This document shows, one piece after another, positions 26,572-34,962 of a DNA stretch of 64,000 nucleotides. Source of the DNA: Burkholderiaceae bacterium. Its GTDB lineage: Bacteria > Pseudomonadota > Gammaproteobacteria > Burkholderiales > Burkholderiaceae. Position 1 is the stretch's first letter. Each line of letters begins with the position of its first letter. The notes under the pieces were generated by a model. It was not told the DNA's origin. It ran no database searches and saw nothing but the letters and a program-made list of their open reading frames with translations. A program made the translations under genes and the position numbers. The stretch is taken from assembly GCA_947448695.1 (NCBI GenBank), contig CANFOL010000004.1, positions 97,526 through 161,525 on the forward strand. Direction: 5' to 3'.

Positions 26572-27360
26572 TTATTGCCCTAAGGTAGAGAGTTTTTGGA
26601 GAATTTGATCCGATGCAGACACTGCTCGTGTATTAATTTCGTAACCACGCTGTGCTGCAATTAGCCTTACAAGCTCCTCAGATACATTCACGTTCGATTG
26701 TTCAACATAATATTGATTCGTCGTTCCCATACCGTTGGTGCCTGCAGTTTGGGTCTGGGCTGTTCCTGAAGAAGGTGTTGGAATGTAGTTACCGTTACCA
26801 ATGGATGACATACCGGATTCATTCGCGAAGTTCGCTAACACCAATTGCCCTGCCTGAGTAAGCGCAGTACTACCTTGTTGTGTATATTGGACTAAGCCAG
26901 CAGAATTAATGAAAACGCCGGTTGCGGATGAAGGAATAACGCCCGCACCTGATACTGTATTACCATCTTGAGTCACAATTTGACCAGTTGCATTTTTACT
27001 AAAACTACCATTACGAGTATATGCAAGCGTCCCATCAGCTAACTGGATCTGAAAATACCCGTTACCTTGAATCGCTACGTCTAATGAATTACCTGTATTT
27101 AGCAAAGGTCCTTGAATATTGACACGCTCGGTGGTTGATACAGCAGAGCCAGAACCAACTTGTAAGCCTGTAGGTAATAAATTTTGAGCATTTGAAGCTG
27201 CACCCGGCGCTCTAATCGTTGTATACAAAAGATCCTGAAAAATTGGATTGATCTTTTTGAAAGCATTCGTTGAAGAGTTGGCCAAATTGTTAGAAATTAA
27301 ATCAATGCTCGTTTGCTGAGCATCCATTCCTGTTTTAGCAATCCATAATGAGCGTAACAT
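26572..27360 (-). CDS. flgG: Flagellar distal rod protein FlgG
   Basis: 262 aa, the canonical length. It has the rod/hook N-terminal motif (LWIAKTGMDAQQTSIDLISN then NLANSSTNAFKK), the GNGYFQIQLADG block and the C-terminal NVNVSEELVRLIAAQRGYEI helix. It forms the distal rod that passes through the P and L rings. It lies 17 bases after flgF. Confidence 0.96.
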   Translation of the reverse strand: MLRSLWIAKTGMDAQQTSIDLISNNLANSSTNAFKKINPIFQDLLYTTIRAPGAASNAQNLLPTGLQVGSGSAVSTTERVNIQGPLLNTGNSLDVAIQGNGYFQIQLADGTLAYTRNGSFSKNATGQIVTQDGNTVSGAGVIPSSATGVFINSAGLVQYTQQGSTALTQAGQLVLANFANESGMSSIGNGNYIPTPSSGTAQTQTAGTNGMGTTNQYYVEQSNVNVSEELVRLIAAQRGYEINTRAVSASDQILQKLSTLGQ

Positions 27361-27377
27361 AATTATTGTCCTTTAGA

Positions 27378-28118
27378 TCAACGTGATAGTGAGAGGAGTT
27401 CGTTGGCAGAACGCGCGTTCTGATCTGCCGATTGAAGTGTTCTGATATTGAGATCAAACATACGACTTTGACTAATCATTTCCACCATTGATTGCGATGG
27501 ATTGACATTGCTGAGTTCGACGGCACCCTGAATCACTCTAGCATTGGGGTCTAAAGTGCCTTGACCATTTGGTACATCAAATAGTCCGTCTTCATTACGT
27601 GTAATCTGAGATGCCGGTGGATTAACTACTTTTAATTTACCCGCTTGATTCAGAAAACTGTTACCAGGAATTTGGGTATAAACCGAACCGTCATCAGCTA
27701 CTTGAACTTTTGCACCGATAGGAATATTAATTGGACCACCAACACCTAAAACGGTGGCATTGTTACCTACCTTTAAAACGCCAGTATTGTCGACATAAAA
27801 GTTACCAGCTCTGGTATAAGCTTCGCTAGAATCTGACGCACGACGAACAGCAAAAAAGCCGCTACCTTTAATCGCTACATCATAGGGATTACCTGTCGTT
27901 TGAATCACGCCAGAGGTAAAATTAGAGCCCGGAGTCGTTTCTACTGAAAAAACGCGTGTATCAGCCTCCTTGCCCTGAATCGGAACTGCACGATATGCGT
28001 TAACAGCCTCCCGAAATCCTGGAGTTTGAGCATTGGCTAAATTATTTGCTGTTACGGCCAACTGATCCGTACTCGCTTTAGCACCAGTCATCGAGGTATA
28101 AACGTAATGGTTAATCAT
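27378..28118 (-). CDS. flgF: Flagellar proximal rod protein FlgF
   Basis: 246 aa from the ATG at 28118 (MINHYVYTSMTGAKASTDQL). The longer open frame reaching 28238 runs through the promoter and terminator and is not a real start. Core motifs are NLANAQTPGFRE and GSGFFAVRR near the front and the C-terminal MVEMISQSRMFDLNIRTLQS. It is the first gene of the flgFGHIJKL-motAB-flhB unit, read from the sigma-54 promoter at 28170-28187. Confidence 0.95.
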   Translation of the reverse strand: MINHYVYTSMTGAKASTDQLAVTANNLANAQTPGFREAVNAYRAVPIQGKEADTRVFSVETTPGSNFTSGVIQTTGNPYDVAIKGSGFFAVRRASDSSEAYTRAGNFYVDNTGVLKVGNNATVLGVGGPINIPIGAKVQVADDGSVYTQIPGNSFLNQAGKLKVVNPPASQITRNEDGLFDVPNGQGTLDPNARVIQGAVELSNVNPSQSMVEMISQSRMFDLNIRTLQSADQNARSANELLSLSR

Positions 28119-28169
28119 ATTGTTCCAAGTTGGTTCAAGCACAAGAATAAAAAGTTCATATATATCTAT

Positions 28170-28187
28170 AAGCAAACATCGTGCCAG
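28170..28187 (-). promoter_or_regulatory. Sigma-54 promoter of flgF
   Basis: The coding strand reads CTGGCACGATGTTTGCTT, a near-perfect match to the TGGCACG-N4-TTGCW consensus with the -24 GG and -12 GC correctly spaced. The same 18 bases stand before flgB. Transcription would start about 28158, giving a leader of about 40 bases. Confidence 0.9.
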
Positions 28188-28202
28188 TTTAAAAACCCCC
28201 AT

Positions 28203-28227
28203 TAAAAAAAATCCGCCCGAAGGCGGA
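28203..28227 (-). terminator. Rho-independent terminator after flgE
   Basis: On the minus strand the sequence TCCGCC-TTCG-GGCGGA forms a perfect 6-bp stem with a stable UUCG tetraloop, followed by a run of eight T. It lies 23 bases after the flgE stop and just before the flgF promoter, so it ends the flgBCDE transcript. Confidence 0.93.
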
Positions 28228-28249
28228 CAAGAGTTCAAATTTTATAAAC

Positions 28250-30160
28250 TTAACTTAATTTATTGAGAACATCATCTTGAATAGCTTGGCTTGTTTTAAC
28301 AACCTGTGATGCTGCAGAATATTGACGCTGAAGGGACATCAGCGTGACTAACTGACTAGTCAAATCAACGTTTGATTGCTCAAGAGCTTGTGATTTTAAA
28401 GCCCCGAATAAGCCTGAGCCTGCCTCACCAAAAGTTGGGGTACCCGATAAAGCGGACTCCTCATAAGAGTTCCCACCAATTGGAATTAAACCTTCGTCAT
28501 TGGTGAAAACGGCGAGTTTTACTTGTCCTTGTACCTTTGATTGCCCATTGGAATAAACAGCCACCAATTTACCTGAGTTATCAAATGAATAGCTTGAAAG
28601 TTGTGATAGAGGGGCGCCATCTTGTGAGTTGGTATAGGTTTGTCCAACTGCAGAATAAGCTGTCATATTAGTACTATCTATGGTAAAAGCGACATTATTC
28701 TTGTTGGTGCTTCCTACAGTAGTAGAAATACTCATTTTTGAAGCAAAATTAGGTACACCATATGCATCTTTTGCTAATGAATCAATGTTCTTACCTCCTA
28801 CAAATGCCATCGTTCCTAACGCCGTTTGTGGGACCCCAGCAATAGCAAACGTATTCGAACTTCCTGATGGAAAACCATTATTTGCATTTGTATATTGATC
28901 ATATTGATCTGTACTTCCATCTACACCGCCAGGTACAGGATTGCCATCAATCGTTGCAAAAACAGCGAAACGTGATGTTGGAATCGTGAAAGACGTTGGA
29001 TTTTCAGCCGTATTGGCAGTTACAGTCAAAGTCGATCCATCTTGTAATGTTAATAAATAGGTTGTTCCAGAAACTTGGGATACAGAAGCATTGCTCAAAG
29101 TTTCAATCGTTGATGATGACGGTGTTGAAGTATTTGCAATTTGTGGAATGACTCCTGGAACCTTAGTACTTAATCCAACAGGTGTAGCACCAGTAGCTGC
29201 ATCATTTAAAACAATCCTATAACCTCCAGCTGTTGGAGCAGGAGTAACTCCACTGGGTGGAAAAGTAATACTTCGTGCGCCAGCCGATACAGTTTGTGAA
29301 CCAACTACAGTGCCATTACTATCTAAAATTTGAGCAGTAATCGTGTGGCCAGCTCCGCTTGGAAAAGTTCCCTCGACCTTAAGTGCGGGTTGAGTTGAGC
29401 CATCATATTCAAAGTTACTACTGGTGACCTCTGTCTCACTAGAAGCTTGCTGAGTATCATATTTAAAAGTACCTGCAGCTGATCCAGGTGTAAGCACTAA
29501 AAGTACTGATGGCTGCTTAACGTAATAAAGAGACAGTGTGTGAGCAAGGCCTGTTGCGTCATAAATCGTCTGTGATGTGGATTGACTATAAGTACCTGAT
29601 GTTGTTGGATCAAATGTTGAACCTACCGGATTCGTTGTATTGTCCAAATTGAGTTCAACTTTAGATTGTAGAGTTTGAGAACCAGGTAGTGGATCTTGGT
29701 TAAGTGACAAAACCGAACTTTGTGAAGTATTAATCGAGCCATCCGGATTTGCAGGATAACCCACTAAATAATTACCGTTTTGGTTAATAATACGATTTTG
29801 GTTATCAACGCCGAATTGACCATTTCGTGTGTATTGAAAATTAGAAGGGTTTCCTGTGACAGAGCCATCAACCGCTTTTTGCGCTGTCGTAAACATTCCA
29901 ATACCACCAATTGCTAAATCTAACGGGTTGGATGTTGCAACAATTGATCCATTGGATTGTGGGCGACGAATCTGAGTCACCGCAGTTCCCATACCAGTTC
30001 GGTTAGGATTCTGTGGATCCGCCGCTCTAAAAAACTCATCCTGAAACACATACTGACCAGCTTTGTAACCAATGGTTTGCGCGTTTGCAATATTATTACT
30101 TGTGGCATCAATTGCTTCTGATGCCGCTTGTAATGCTGAAAGTCCGATTCCGATTGCCAT
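28250..30160 (-). CDS. flgE: Flagellar hook protein FlgE
   Basis: 636 aa, well above the 400-430 aa of enteric FlgE. The N-terminal core (IGLSALQAASEAIDATSNN then IANAQTIGYK) and C-terminal core (LEQSNVDLTSQLVTLMSLQR) are clear. The extra length lies in the middle (about 210-400), in beta-rich outer domains. It polymerises into the hook, with length set by FliK. It is the last gene of flgBCDE and is followed by a strong terminator. Confidence 0.95.
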   Translation of the reverse strand: MAIGIGLSALQAASEAIDATSNNIANAQTIGYKAGQYVFQDEFFRAADPQNPNRTGMGTAVTQIRRPQSNGSIVATSNPLDLAIGGIGMFTTAQKAVDGSVTGNPSNFQYTRNGQFGVDNQNRIINQNGNYLVGYPANPDGSINTSQSSVLSLNQDPLPGSQTLQSKVELNLDNTTNPVGSTFDPTTSGTYSQSTSQTIYDATGLAHTLSLYYVKQPSVLLVLTPGSAAGTFKYDTQQASSETEVTSSNFEYDGSTQPALKVEGTFPSGAGHTITAQILDSNGTVVGSQTVSAGARSITFPPSGVTPAPTAGGYRIVLNDAATGATPVGLSTKVPGVIPQIANTSTPSSSTIETLSNASVSQVSGTTYLLTLQDGSTLTVTANTAENPTSFTIPTSRFAVFATIDGNPVPGGVDGSTDQYDQYTNANNGFPSGSSNTFAIAGVPQTALGTMAFVGGKNIDSLAKDAYGVPNFASKMSISTTVGSTNKNNVAFTIDSTNMTAYSAVGQTYTNSQDGAPLSQLSSYSFDNSGKLVAVYSNGQSKVQGQVKLAVFTNDEGLIPIGGNSYEESALSGTPTFGEAGSGLFGALKSQALEQSNVDLTSQLVTLMSLQRQYSAASQVVKTSQAIQDDVLNKLS

Positions 30161-30186
30161 GATTTATTCCTTTTCTAGATAGAGTA

Positions 30187-30891
30187 TTAAGAGACCCACT
30201 GATTAATGGTAGATGCATCAACGGTTTGACCGTTCTGCAAAGTGAAGTTAACGGTATTGCCAGTTCCCTTAGCAACTGATGCTACTGGGGAACCAATAAA
30301 AGATACGGGGGTCACGGATGCACCAGATTGGTCTGTTCCAGTAAATTTGATACTATAGCTGCCAGCTGGCAAGGCTTTACCTGAACTATCTTGTCCTGAC
30401 CATACAAAAGTTTTCATTCCGGCGTTTGCAGACCCAAGATTAGTTTGTGCCACTGTAGTACCTGTCCTATCCTGAATACTCGCAACCAAATTAGTTACAG
30501 GACCTGCTAAATTAGCGCCCAAGGCAATGTTGTTTGTTCCATCAAAAGCAATTGAACCACCGGCAATTAAAGGCGTGTGGCCTATCATGGTGGTTTGATT
30601 CATGAAATTAGAATTTTGCATTTGTGAAAGCATCGAAGTTAATGATGAGTTCATTGTTCCCATACTGCTGACCATATTGAGTTGCGACATTTGATTGGTC
30701 ATGGTCGATGCATCCATTGGGCTCATCGGATCCTGATTCTGAATCTGAGCCACCAACAACTTAAGAAAATTTTGTGTTTGATCCATCGCGCTAGTTCCGC
30801 CAGAAGCAGAACTTGCAGCCTTTGTATTCTGTGCCCCATTGTTGGTATACACAGGAATATTTAACATAGGATTCATTGAGCCAGTTGCCAT
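30187..30891 (-). CDS. flgD: Flagellar hook cap protein FlgD
   Basis: 234-aa scaffold for hook assembly. The N-terminal FlgD domain (QNFLKLLVAQIQNQDPMSPM then DASTMTNQMSQL) is diagnostic. The C-terminal FlgD Ig-like and Tudor-like parts have FVWSGQDSSGKALPAGSYS. The length is normal. It lies 26 bases before flgE and 19 bases after flgC. Confidence 0.95.
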   Translation of the reverse strand: MATGSMNPMLNIPVYTNNGAQNTKAASSASGGTSAMDQTQNFLKLLVAQIQNQDPMSPMDASTMTNQMSQLNMVSSMGTMNSSLTSMLSQMQNSNFMNQTTMIGHTPLIAGGSIAFDGTNNIALGANLAGPVTNLVASIQDRTGTTVAQTNLGSANAGMKTFVWSGQDSSGKALPAGSYSIKFTGTDQSGASVTPVSFIGSPVASVAKGTGNTVNFTLQNGQTVDASTINQWVS

Positions 30892-30910
30892 AAAAAACTC
30901 CTTCTAAAAA

Positions 30911-31315
30911 TTATTTACCTAAATCCAGGGTTGCTAGAACCAACTGACGACTCACATTCATCATTTGGACATTGGTTTGATAAGAGCGGGACGCAGAAAT
31001 CATATCGACCATCTCTTCTACAGGGTTCACATTCGGCATATCAACATAACCATTTGCATCTGCCTTAGGGTGGCCGGGACGAAATTCACGTCTTAAGGGC
31101 GCGGCACTCTCAACCACATCAGAGACCGCAACTCCAGAACCAGGACTATTTGCATTAGGTGTGGAGGTAAATACGACGCGATGGGCACGGTAGGTTCTAC
31201 CATCAGGGCCACTGACACTTTCCGCATTGGCAATATTTGAGGCAATGGTATTCAATCGCAATGACTGCGCCGACATACCAGAGGCGCCAATATTAAATGT
31301 GCTCAATAAACTCAT
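30911..31315 (-). CDS. flgC: Flagellar proximal rod protein FlgC
   Basis: 134 aa, the standard length. The N-terminal LLSTFNIGASGMSAQSLRLN and IASNIANAE and the C-terminal NVNPVEEMVDMISASRSYQT motifs are typical of FlgC. Its ATG overlaps the flgB stop (ATGA). Confidence 0.96.
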   Translation of the reverse strand: MSLLSTFNIGASGMSAQSLRLNTIASNIANAESVSGPDGRTYRAHRVVFTSTPNANSPGSGVAVSDVVESAAPLRREFRPGHPKADANGYVDMPNVNPVEEMVDMISASRSYQTNVQMMNVSRQLVLATLDLGK

Positions 31316-31731
31316 GAGGATTGTCCTGTAATTGCTGAAAGACGGCTCTTAATCGTGCCTGTTAAGAACGTAATTGCTGCTTGAGTCATCAAGGCATTTC
31401 TTGAAAATTCAGATAACTCAATATCAGGATCTACGGTATTACCATCCATTGACGGTTGATTTGGCACACGATATAACAAATTCGGTTGACTTGAAATACC
31501 GTTATTAAACTGATAATGCCCCCTAGAAGTAACCTGCATAGGCATCGTATCTGCATGATTTTTTTGCAATAACTCATTTTGCAAAGCTTTTGAAAAGTCG
31601 ATATCACGCGCTTTATAACCCGGGGTATCGGCATTCGTTAAATTAGATCCTAAAACCTCATGGCGATAAGTTCTCAACTTCAGCGTAGCTTCACCAAAAT
31701 CTAGCGGATCAAACCGTGGCGCAATGTTCAT
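31312..31731 (-). CDS. flgB: Flagellar proximal rod protein FlgB
   Basis: 139 aa from the ATG at 31731 (MNIAPRFDPLDFGEATLKLR). An upstream in-frame extension enters the promoter and is rejected. It has the GSNLTNADTPGYKARDIDF core and a C-terminal helical segment. First gene of flgBCDE, it begins about 45 bases after the -12 element of the sigma-54 promoter. Confidence 0.96.
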   Translation of the reverse strand: MNIAPRFDPLDFGEATLKLRTYRHEVLGSNLTNADTPGYKARDIDFSKALQNELLQKNHADTMPMQVTSRGHYQFNNGISSQPNLLYRVPNQPSMDGNTVDPDIELSEFSRNALMTQAAITFLTGTIKSRLSAITGQSS

Positions 31732-31776
31732 GTTTAACTTCCTTATCAGTAAAAGAAAATTCCTATACTTTAAGTA

Positions 31777-31794
31777 AAGCAAACATCGTGCCAG
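31777..31794 (-). promoter_or_regulatory. Sigma-54 promoter of flgB
   Basis: CTGGCACGATGTTTGCTT on the coding strand, identical over 18 bases to the flgF promoter. Expected start near 31765, leaving a leader of about 33 bases. An imperfect palindrome (TGCCGTATATGGCA, 31817-31830) lies just upstream. Confidence 0.92.
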
Positions 31795-31909
31795 AATTAA
31801 ACTTTTTCCCTTTAAATGCCGTATATGGCAGACTTTTTTAGCGGAAAAGTCGTTTTTTTATTACCTAATGACTAAAAAATACTACAAGTGACTGTTTTTA
31901 TTATGGTAA

Positions 31910-32968
31910 TTAACGAGTCACTTTGATTAAACGATCCCCTTTCGGCTGAATCGGTCTTGCATTATTCGAATAAATTCGTCCAAAATTTTCAACCTGTTGT
32001 CGGGAAAGCATTACAGGCTCTTTCAATACAATCCAGGTCACATTTTCCGAGCATGGAGGAGTTGTCATTGAGCCCATATACGTGTAGTAGGCTAAATTCT
32101 TAGGCAATAGCTGATTCATGTCAATCACTACCCCAGCAGGAGTTTCAGTGACATTTTTTATTAAGGGGATATTATTAAGAACTTGCTGGAAAAGCGGGTT
32201 TTCCGAACCACTTATGCCGGTTTTTAATTCTTGTTTTACTGCTTGTGAGGAATCCGTATTTTCAATGGTCGCCCCCTTTTGATCCAAAGTAGATAATTTT
32301 AAATCTGGATAGGTATTTAAAAATACTGAAAGCTCTAATAAACTTCCATCAAAATGCTGATGAACTAAATGAGCAACCATATCATAACGTTTTCCATCAA
32401 CCATTTCTTCACTAGGGTGATGAAAATGAAACTGCACCAATCGATATTGTTTGCCTTGCAATAAAAGATTACTACCTTCACCATAGTTGACCATCACCGT
32501 ATGGCCATTATCTTGAATAGCTAATTGTGATGGTTTGTAATCAAGTGTTAAAGCTGGCAAATCAACCTGAATCCCATTTTCAATATTGATGGGTGACTGT
32601 TGTTTACCATCACTACATAACGCATTTTCCTTGCTTAACTTACCCCAATTTTCTGGTCCAGTCCCACCAGTTTCATACGACCAAGGACGCTGAAGTATGA
32701 GGGATTTTTCTACGACTTTCACTTTTGAAGAACTTGAGACGGTTGGTGACTGCACAACTTGTTTTGCTGCAAGCTTTGGTGTAGGAGCTTCTTTAAGATC
32801 ACTCGGCCTCATGACGATATCACCGCCACCTTTTTTAATCTTATCAACCAAAGATTGACTTAAGTCTTCGTCACTTGATTGCGCTAAAGCGACCCAAACT
32901 CCACCAAAGAATATCCCTACACCAATCAAGATAGGTTTAAAAAAAATATTTTTATATACGCTTTTCAT
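31910..32968 (-). CDS. Alpha-class carbonic anhydrase, exported
   Basis: 352 aa with an N-terminal signal or membrane anchor (hydrophobic 10-29). A linker of about 60 residues and an alpha-carbonic anhydrase domain (about 95-350) follow. Zinc ligands are His181 and His183 (QFHFHHPSEE) and His200 (AHLVHQ). The proton-shuttle position (NGHTV, His156), the SPINIE motif and TTPPCSENVTW are intact, and Cys118 probably pairs with the Cys of PPCSEN. It should interconvert CO2 and bicarbonate in the periplasm. It is the last gene of the fliF-to-fliR minus-strand run, 15 bases after a secreted Cys-rich protein gene. Its place in a flagellar operon is unusual. Confidence 0.93.
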   Translation of the reverse strand: MKSVYKNIFFKPILIGVGIFFGGVWVALAQSSDEDLSQSLVDKIKKGGGDIVMRPSDLKEAPTPKLAAKQVVQSPTVSSSSKVKVVEKSLILQRPWSYETGGTGPENWGKLSKENALCSDGKQQSPINIENGIQVDLPALTLDYKPSQLAIQDNGHTVMVNYGEGSNLLLQGKQYRLVQFHFHHPSEEMVDGKRYDMVAHLVHQHFDGSLLELSVFLNTYPDLKLSTLDQKGATIENTDSSQAVKQELKTGISGSENPLFQQVLNNIPLIKNVTETPAGVVIDMNQLLPKNLAYYTYMGSMTTPPCSENVTWIVLKEPVMLSRQQVENFGRIYSNNARPIQPKGDRLIKVTR

Positions 32969-32983
32969 CTTGTTCTCTTCGGT

Positions 32984-33892
32984 TTATTTTGGACAATCTT
33001 TAAGGGGTCTTCGACACTCACCAATAGGCGGGACATTCTTTAAGTTTTCTTGTTTCTTTAAATCTTGTTTTTTATTAAGTTCGGCATTAGACGGTTTAGG
33101 GCTAGAGGCAGGTAATTTTTTCTTAGCTTCATTTTTAATATCTTGATCACTATTTTTTTTGCTTGGATCAATCATCATCGGCCTGTTGACTTCATTTATT
33201 TCAGCCTTCAACGCTGGGCGATTTGTTTCAGGGGGAAGCATATACTCACACTTCGATAATCCTGCTCGTTGGTCATTGATCTGTAAAGTACTTTTATCAA
33301 AAAATGCTTTATCTACAGCCGGCGCACTTCGTGACTGATAATCTGGACGAGCTAAACTTTTTCTGAAGCGATCAATCCAACCAAGCTGAGGAGCCTCACC
33401 AGGGTGGTGAGAAAATTGATTATTGCAAAACTGTACCCTTCGATCGATTTCACCTGAAGATATGTAATATCCTTGTTCTAAAATGACCGCAATTTTGCCT
33501 GTACACTGCGCCCAATCCTTTAATGAAGCTTGAGTCTCAGGCGCAAATACATCTCCTTTAGCATTTTTTTCACCAACCTGATTGATCTCACATTCAATTC
33601 GCTTACCTCGAATTTCAAGACGTTGACACATTTGTAGATCTTTTACATCTTGGCCATTTGTATCTAATCCCGAGGGGTAAGGATGTCTTTGAGCACACAC
33701 GCTCTTAGCAGAATTGAGAACTAGACTAAGCCTTTCAGTCGGTCCAGTTTTTTTATCCACCACGATACTCTTTCCAGCCTGATTATTTTGCTCGCTAATT
33801 TCTTCAGTTCCTTGAGCGAAACTAAATCTGCCTAAGCTAATAAAAATTAGCAAGCAAACAATGGTTTGAAGTGTTTTTAAATTATCGGCCAA
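32984..33892 (-). CDS. Secreted Cys-containing protein of unknown function, fli operon
   Basis: About 302 aa from a TTG at 33892 with a GGAG site seven bases before it; an ATG at 33910 is open but has no ribosome-binding site. A signal peptide (ending FSFAQG) is followed by a region with many Cys (CAQRHPYPSG, MCQRLEIRGKRIEC, QCTGKIAV, QFCNNQFSHHPGE), suggesting disulfides. The C-terminal part is Lys/Pro/Asn-rich and ends with two more Cys. I do not recognise a family. It overlaps the 3' end of fliR and precedes the carbonic anhydrase gene by 15 bases, so both are co-transcribed with the fli genes. Confidence 0.75.
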   Translation of the reverse strand: MADNLKTLQTIVCLLIFISLGRFSFAQGTEEISEQNNQAGKSIVVDKKTGPTERLSLVLNSAKSVCAQRHPYPSGLDTNGQDVKDLQMCQRLEIRGKRIECEINQVGEKNAKGDVFAPETQASLKDWAQCTGKIAVILEQGYYISSGEIDRRVQFCNNQFSHHPGEAPQLGWIDRFRKSLARPDYQSRSAPAVDKAFFDKSTLQINDQRAGLSKCEYMLPPETNRPALKAEINEVNRPMMIDPSKKNSDQDIKNEAKKKLPASSPKPSNAELNKKQDLKKQENLKNVPPIGECRRPLKDCPK

Positions 33893-34670
33893 TATGCATC
33901 TCCACACCATCTCGAACTAAGCTCAATGGATTTTCTAAAGCATGAATGACAATGCTTTGTACTTCTGGGATTATAAGAAGCAAAACTAAAAAAGCTAAAG
34001 GAATGGTAAACGCAAACCCAACAGAAAACAAATTTAATTGAGGGCTCGTTCGACCTAAAAATCCTTGAATCAGATTAAACATGAGATATGCCAAAAAAAT
34101 GGGCATAGATATAACTAACCCTAATTGAAAGGATTCTGAAACAAGTATCATCATATTTTGCATACTCCACTCCGTTGGCCAAGATCCAAAAGGTAAAGTT
34201 TTAATACTTTGTAAAACAATATCAATAAAAACTAAATGTAAATTCAATGTAAAAGTGTACGCCAAAGCCACTAAATTGAGAAATACAGAGACTAAACCAG
34301 AATCCAAAGAAGGATCTCGATATGTAGTTGAGGCATAACTAAACCCAGACAAAAAAGAAAGTATTTCCGCAGCTATCTCAACAACCATAAGGCCAATTCG
34401 AATCGTAAAACCGATAAAAGCACCTATTGCAAGCTCTAATCCAGCCGCATAAAAATTCATACCCACGGTAGCGGGGAGGTTAATACCCGAACCATTATTG
34501 ATGATTGGCATGGCCATAAATGCAATGAAAACGGATATCATGACCCGAAATTGCATCGGAAATGCACGAAAAGAAAGCATTGGTGCGGTAAGAAACAATC
34601 CAAATACTCGTAAAGATGTCAGCATTAATGCCACGGTAAATTCTTGAATCATCAAACTACTAAAGTTCAT
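33882..34670 (-). CDS. fliR: Flagellar export gate protein FliR
   Basis: 262-aa membrane protein with six hydrophobic segments, the normal FliR length. Recognisable are LRVFGLFLTAPMLSFRAFP near the N-terminus, GLELAIGAFIGFTIRIGLM in the middle and NLFSVGFAFTIPLAFLVLLL near the end. It forms the export gate with FliP and FliQ. It lies eight bases after fliQ. Confidence 0.95.
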   Translation of the reverse strand: MNFSSLMIQEFTVALMLTSLRVFGLFLTAPMLSFRAFPMQFRVMISVFIAFMAMPIINNGSGINLPATVGMNFYAAGLELAIGAFIGFTIRIGLMVVEIAAEILSFLSGFSYASTTYRDPSLDSGLVSVFLNLVALAYTFTLNLHLVFIDIVLQSIKTLPFGSWPTEWSMQNMMILVSESFQLGLVISMPIFLAYLMFNLIQGFLGRTSPQLNLFSVGFAFTIPLAFLVLLLIIPEVQSIVIHALENPLSLVRDGVEMHIGR

Positions 34671-34678
34671 GATCTTCT

Positions 34679-34948
34679 CTATGAGATTAGACTTGGAATT
34701 CGTAAAAACAACTCACGAATATAGTCTGTGTACAGAGCTAAGGAAACTGGTCCAATCATCAATAGAACGATGGCAAATACCAGTAATTTCGGAACAAACG
34801 CAACAGTTGTTTCATTGATGGAAGTTGCAGCCTGCAGGATGCCAATCACAAGGCCAGTAATTAATAAAGCTAAAATAGGCGGTCCAGCCAAAACACCAGC
34901 CATACGCATCGCCTGAAAAACCAGTTCAATAATTAAGGTATTGTCCAT
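34679..34948 (-). CDS. fliQ: Flagellar export gate protein FliQ
   Basis: 89 aa with two membrane helices (about 15-38 and 51-73) and the conserved ITGLVIGILQAATSINETTV loop. The length is canonical. It lies 14 bases after fliP. Confidence 0.96.
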   Translation of the reverse strand: MDNTLIIELVFQAMRMAGVLAGPPILALLITGLVIGILQAATSINETTVAFVPKLLVFAIVLLMIGPVSLALYTDYIRELFLRIPSLIS

Positions 34949-34962
34949 ATCAAAGCATTAAA

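Noticed and set aside
27378..28238. 286-aa version of FlgF and 156-aa version of FlgB (31312-31782)
   Set aside because: The extra N-terminal residues are encoded by promoter, leader or terminator DNA and do not match the families. Internal ATGs give the normal FlgF and FlgB starts.
31817..31851. Terminator between the carbonic anhydrase gene and flgB
   Set aside because: The GACTTTT/AAAAGTC hairpin has its T run on the plus-strand side only, so it would not end minus-strand transcription. The neighbouring TGCC/GGCA palindrome is too short for a firm call.
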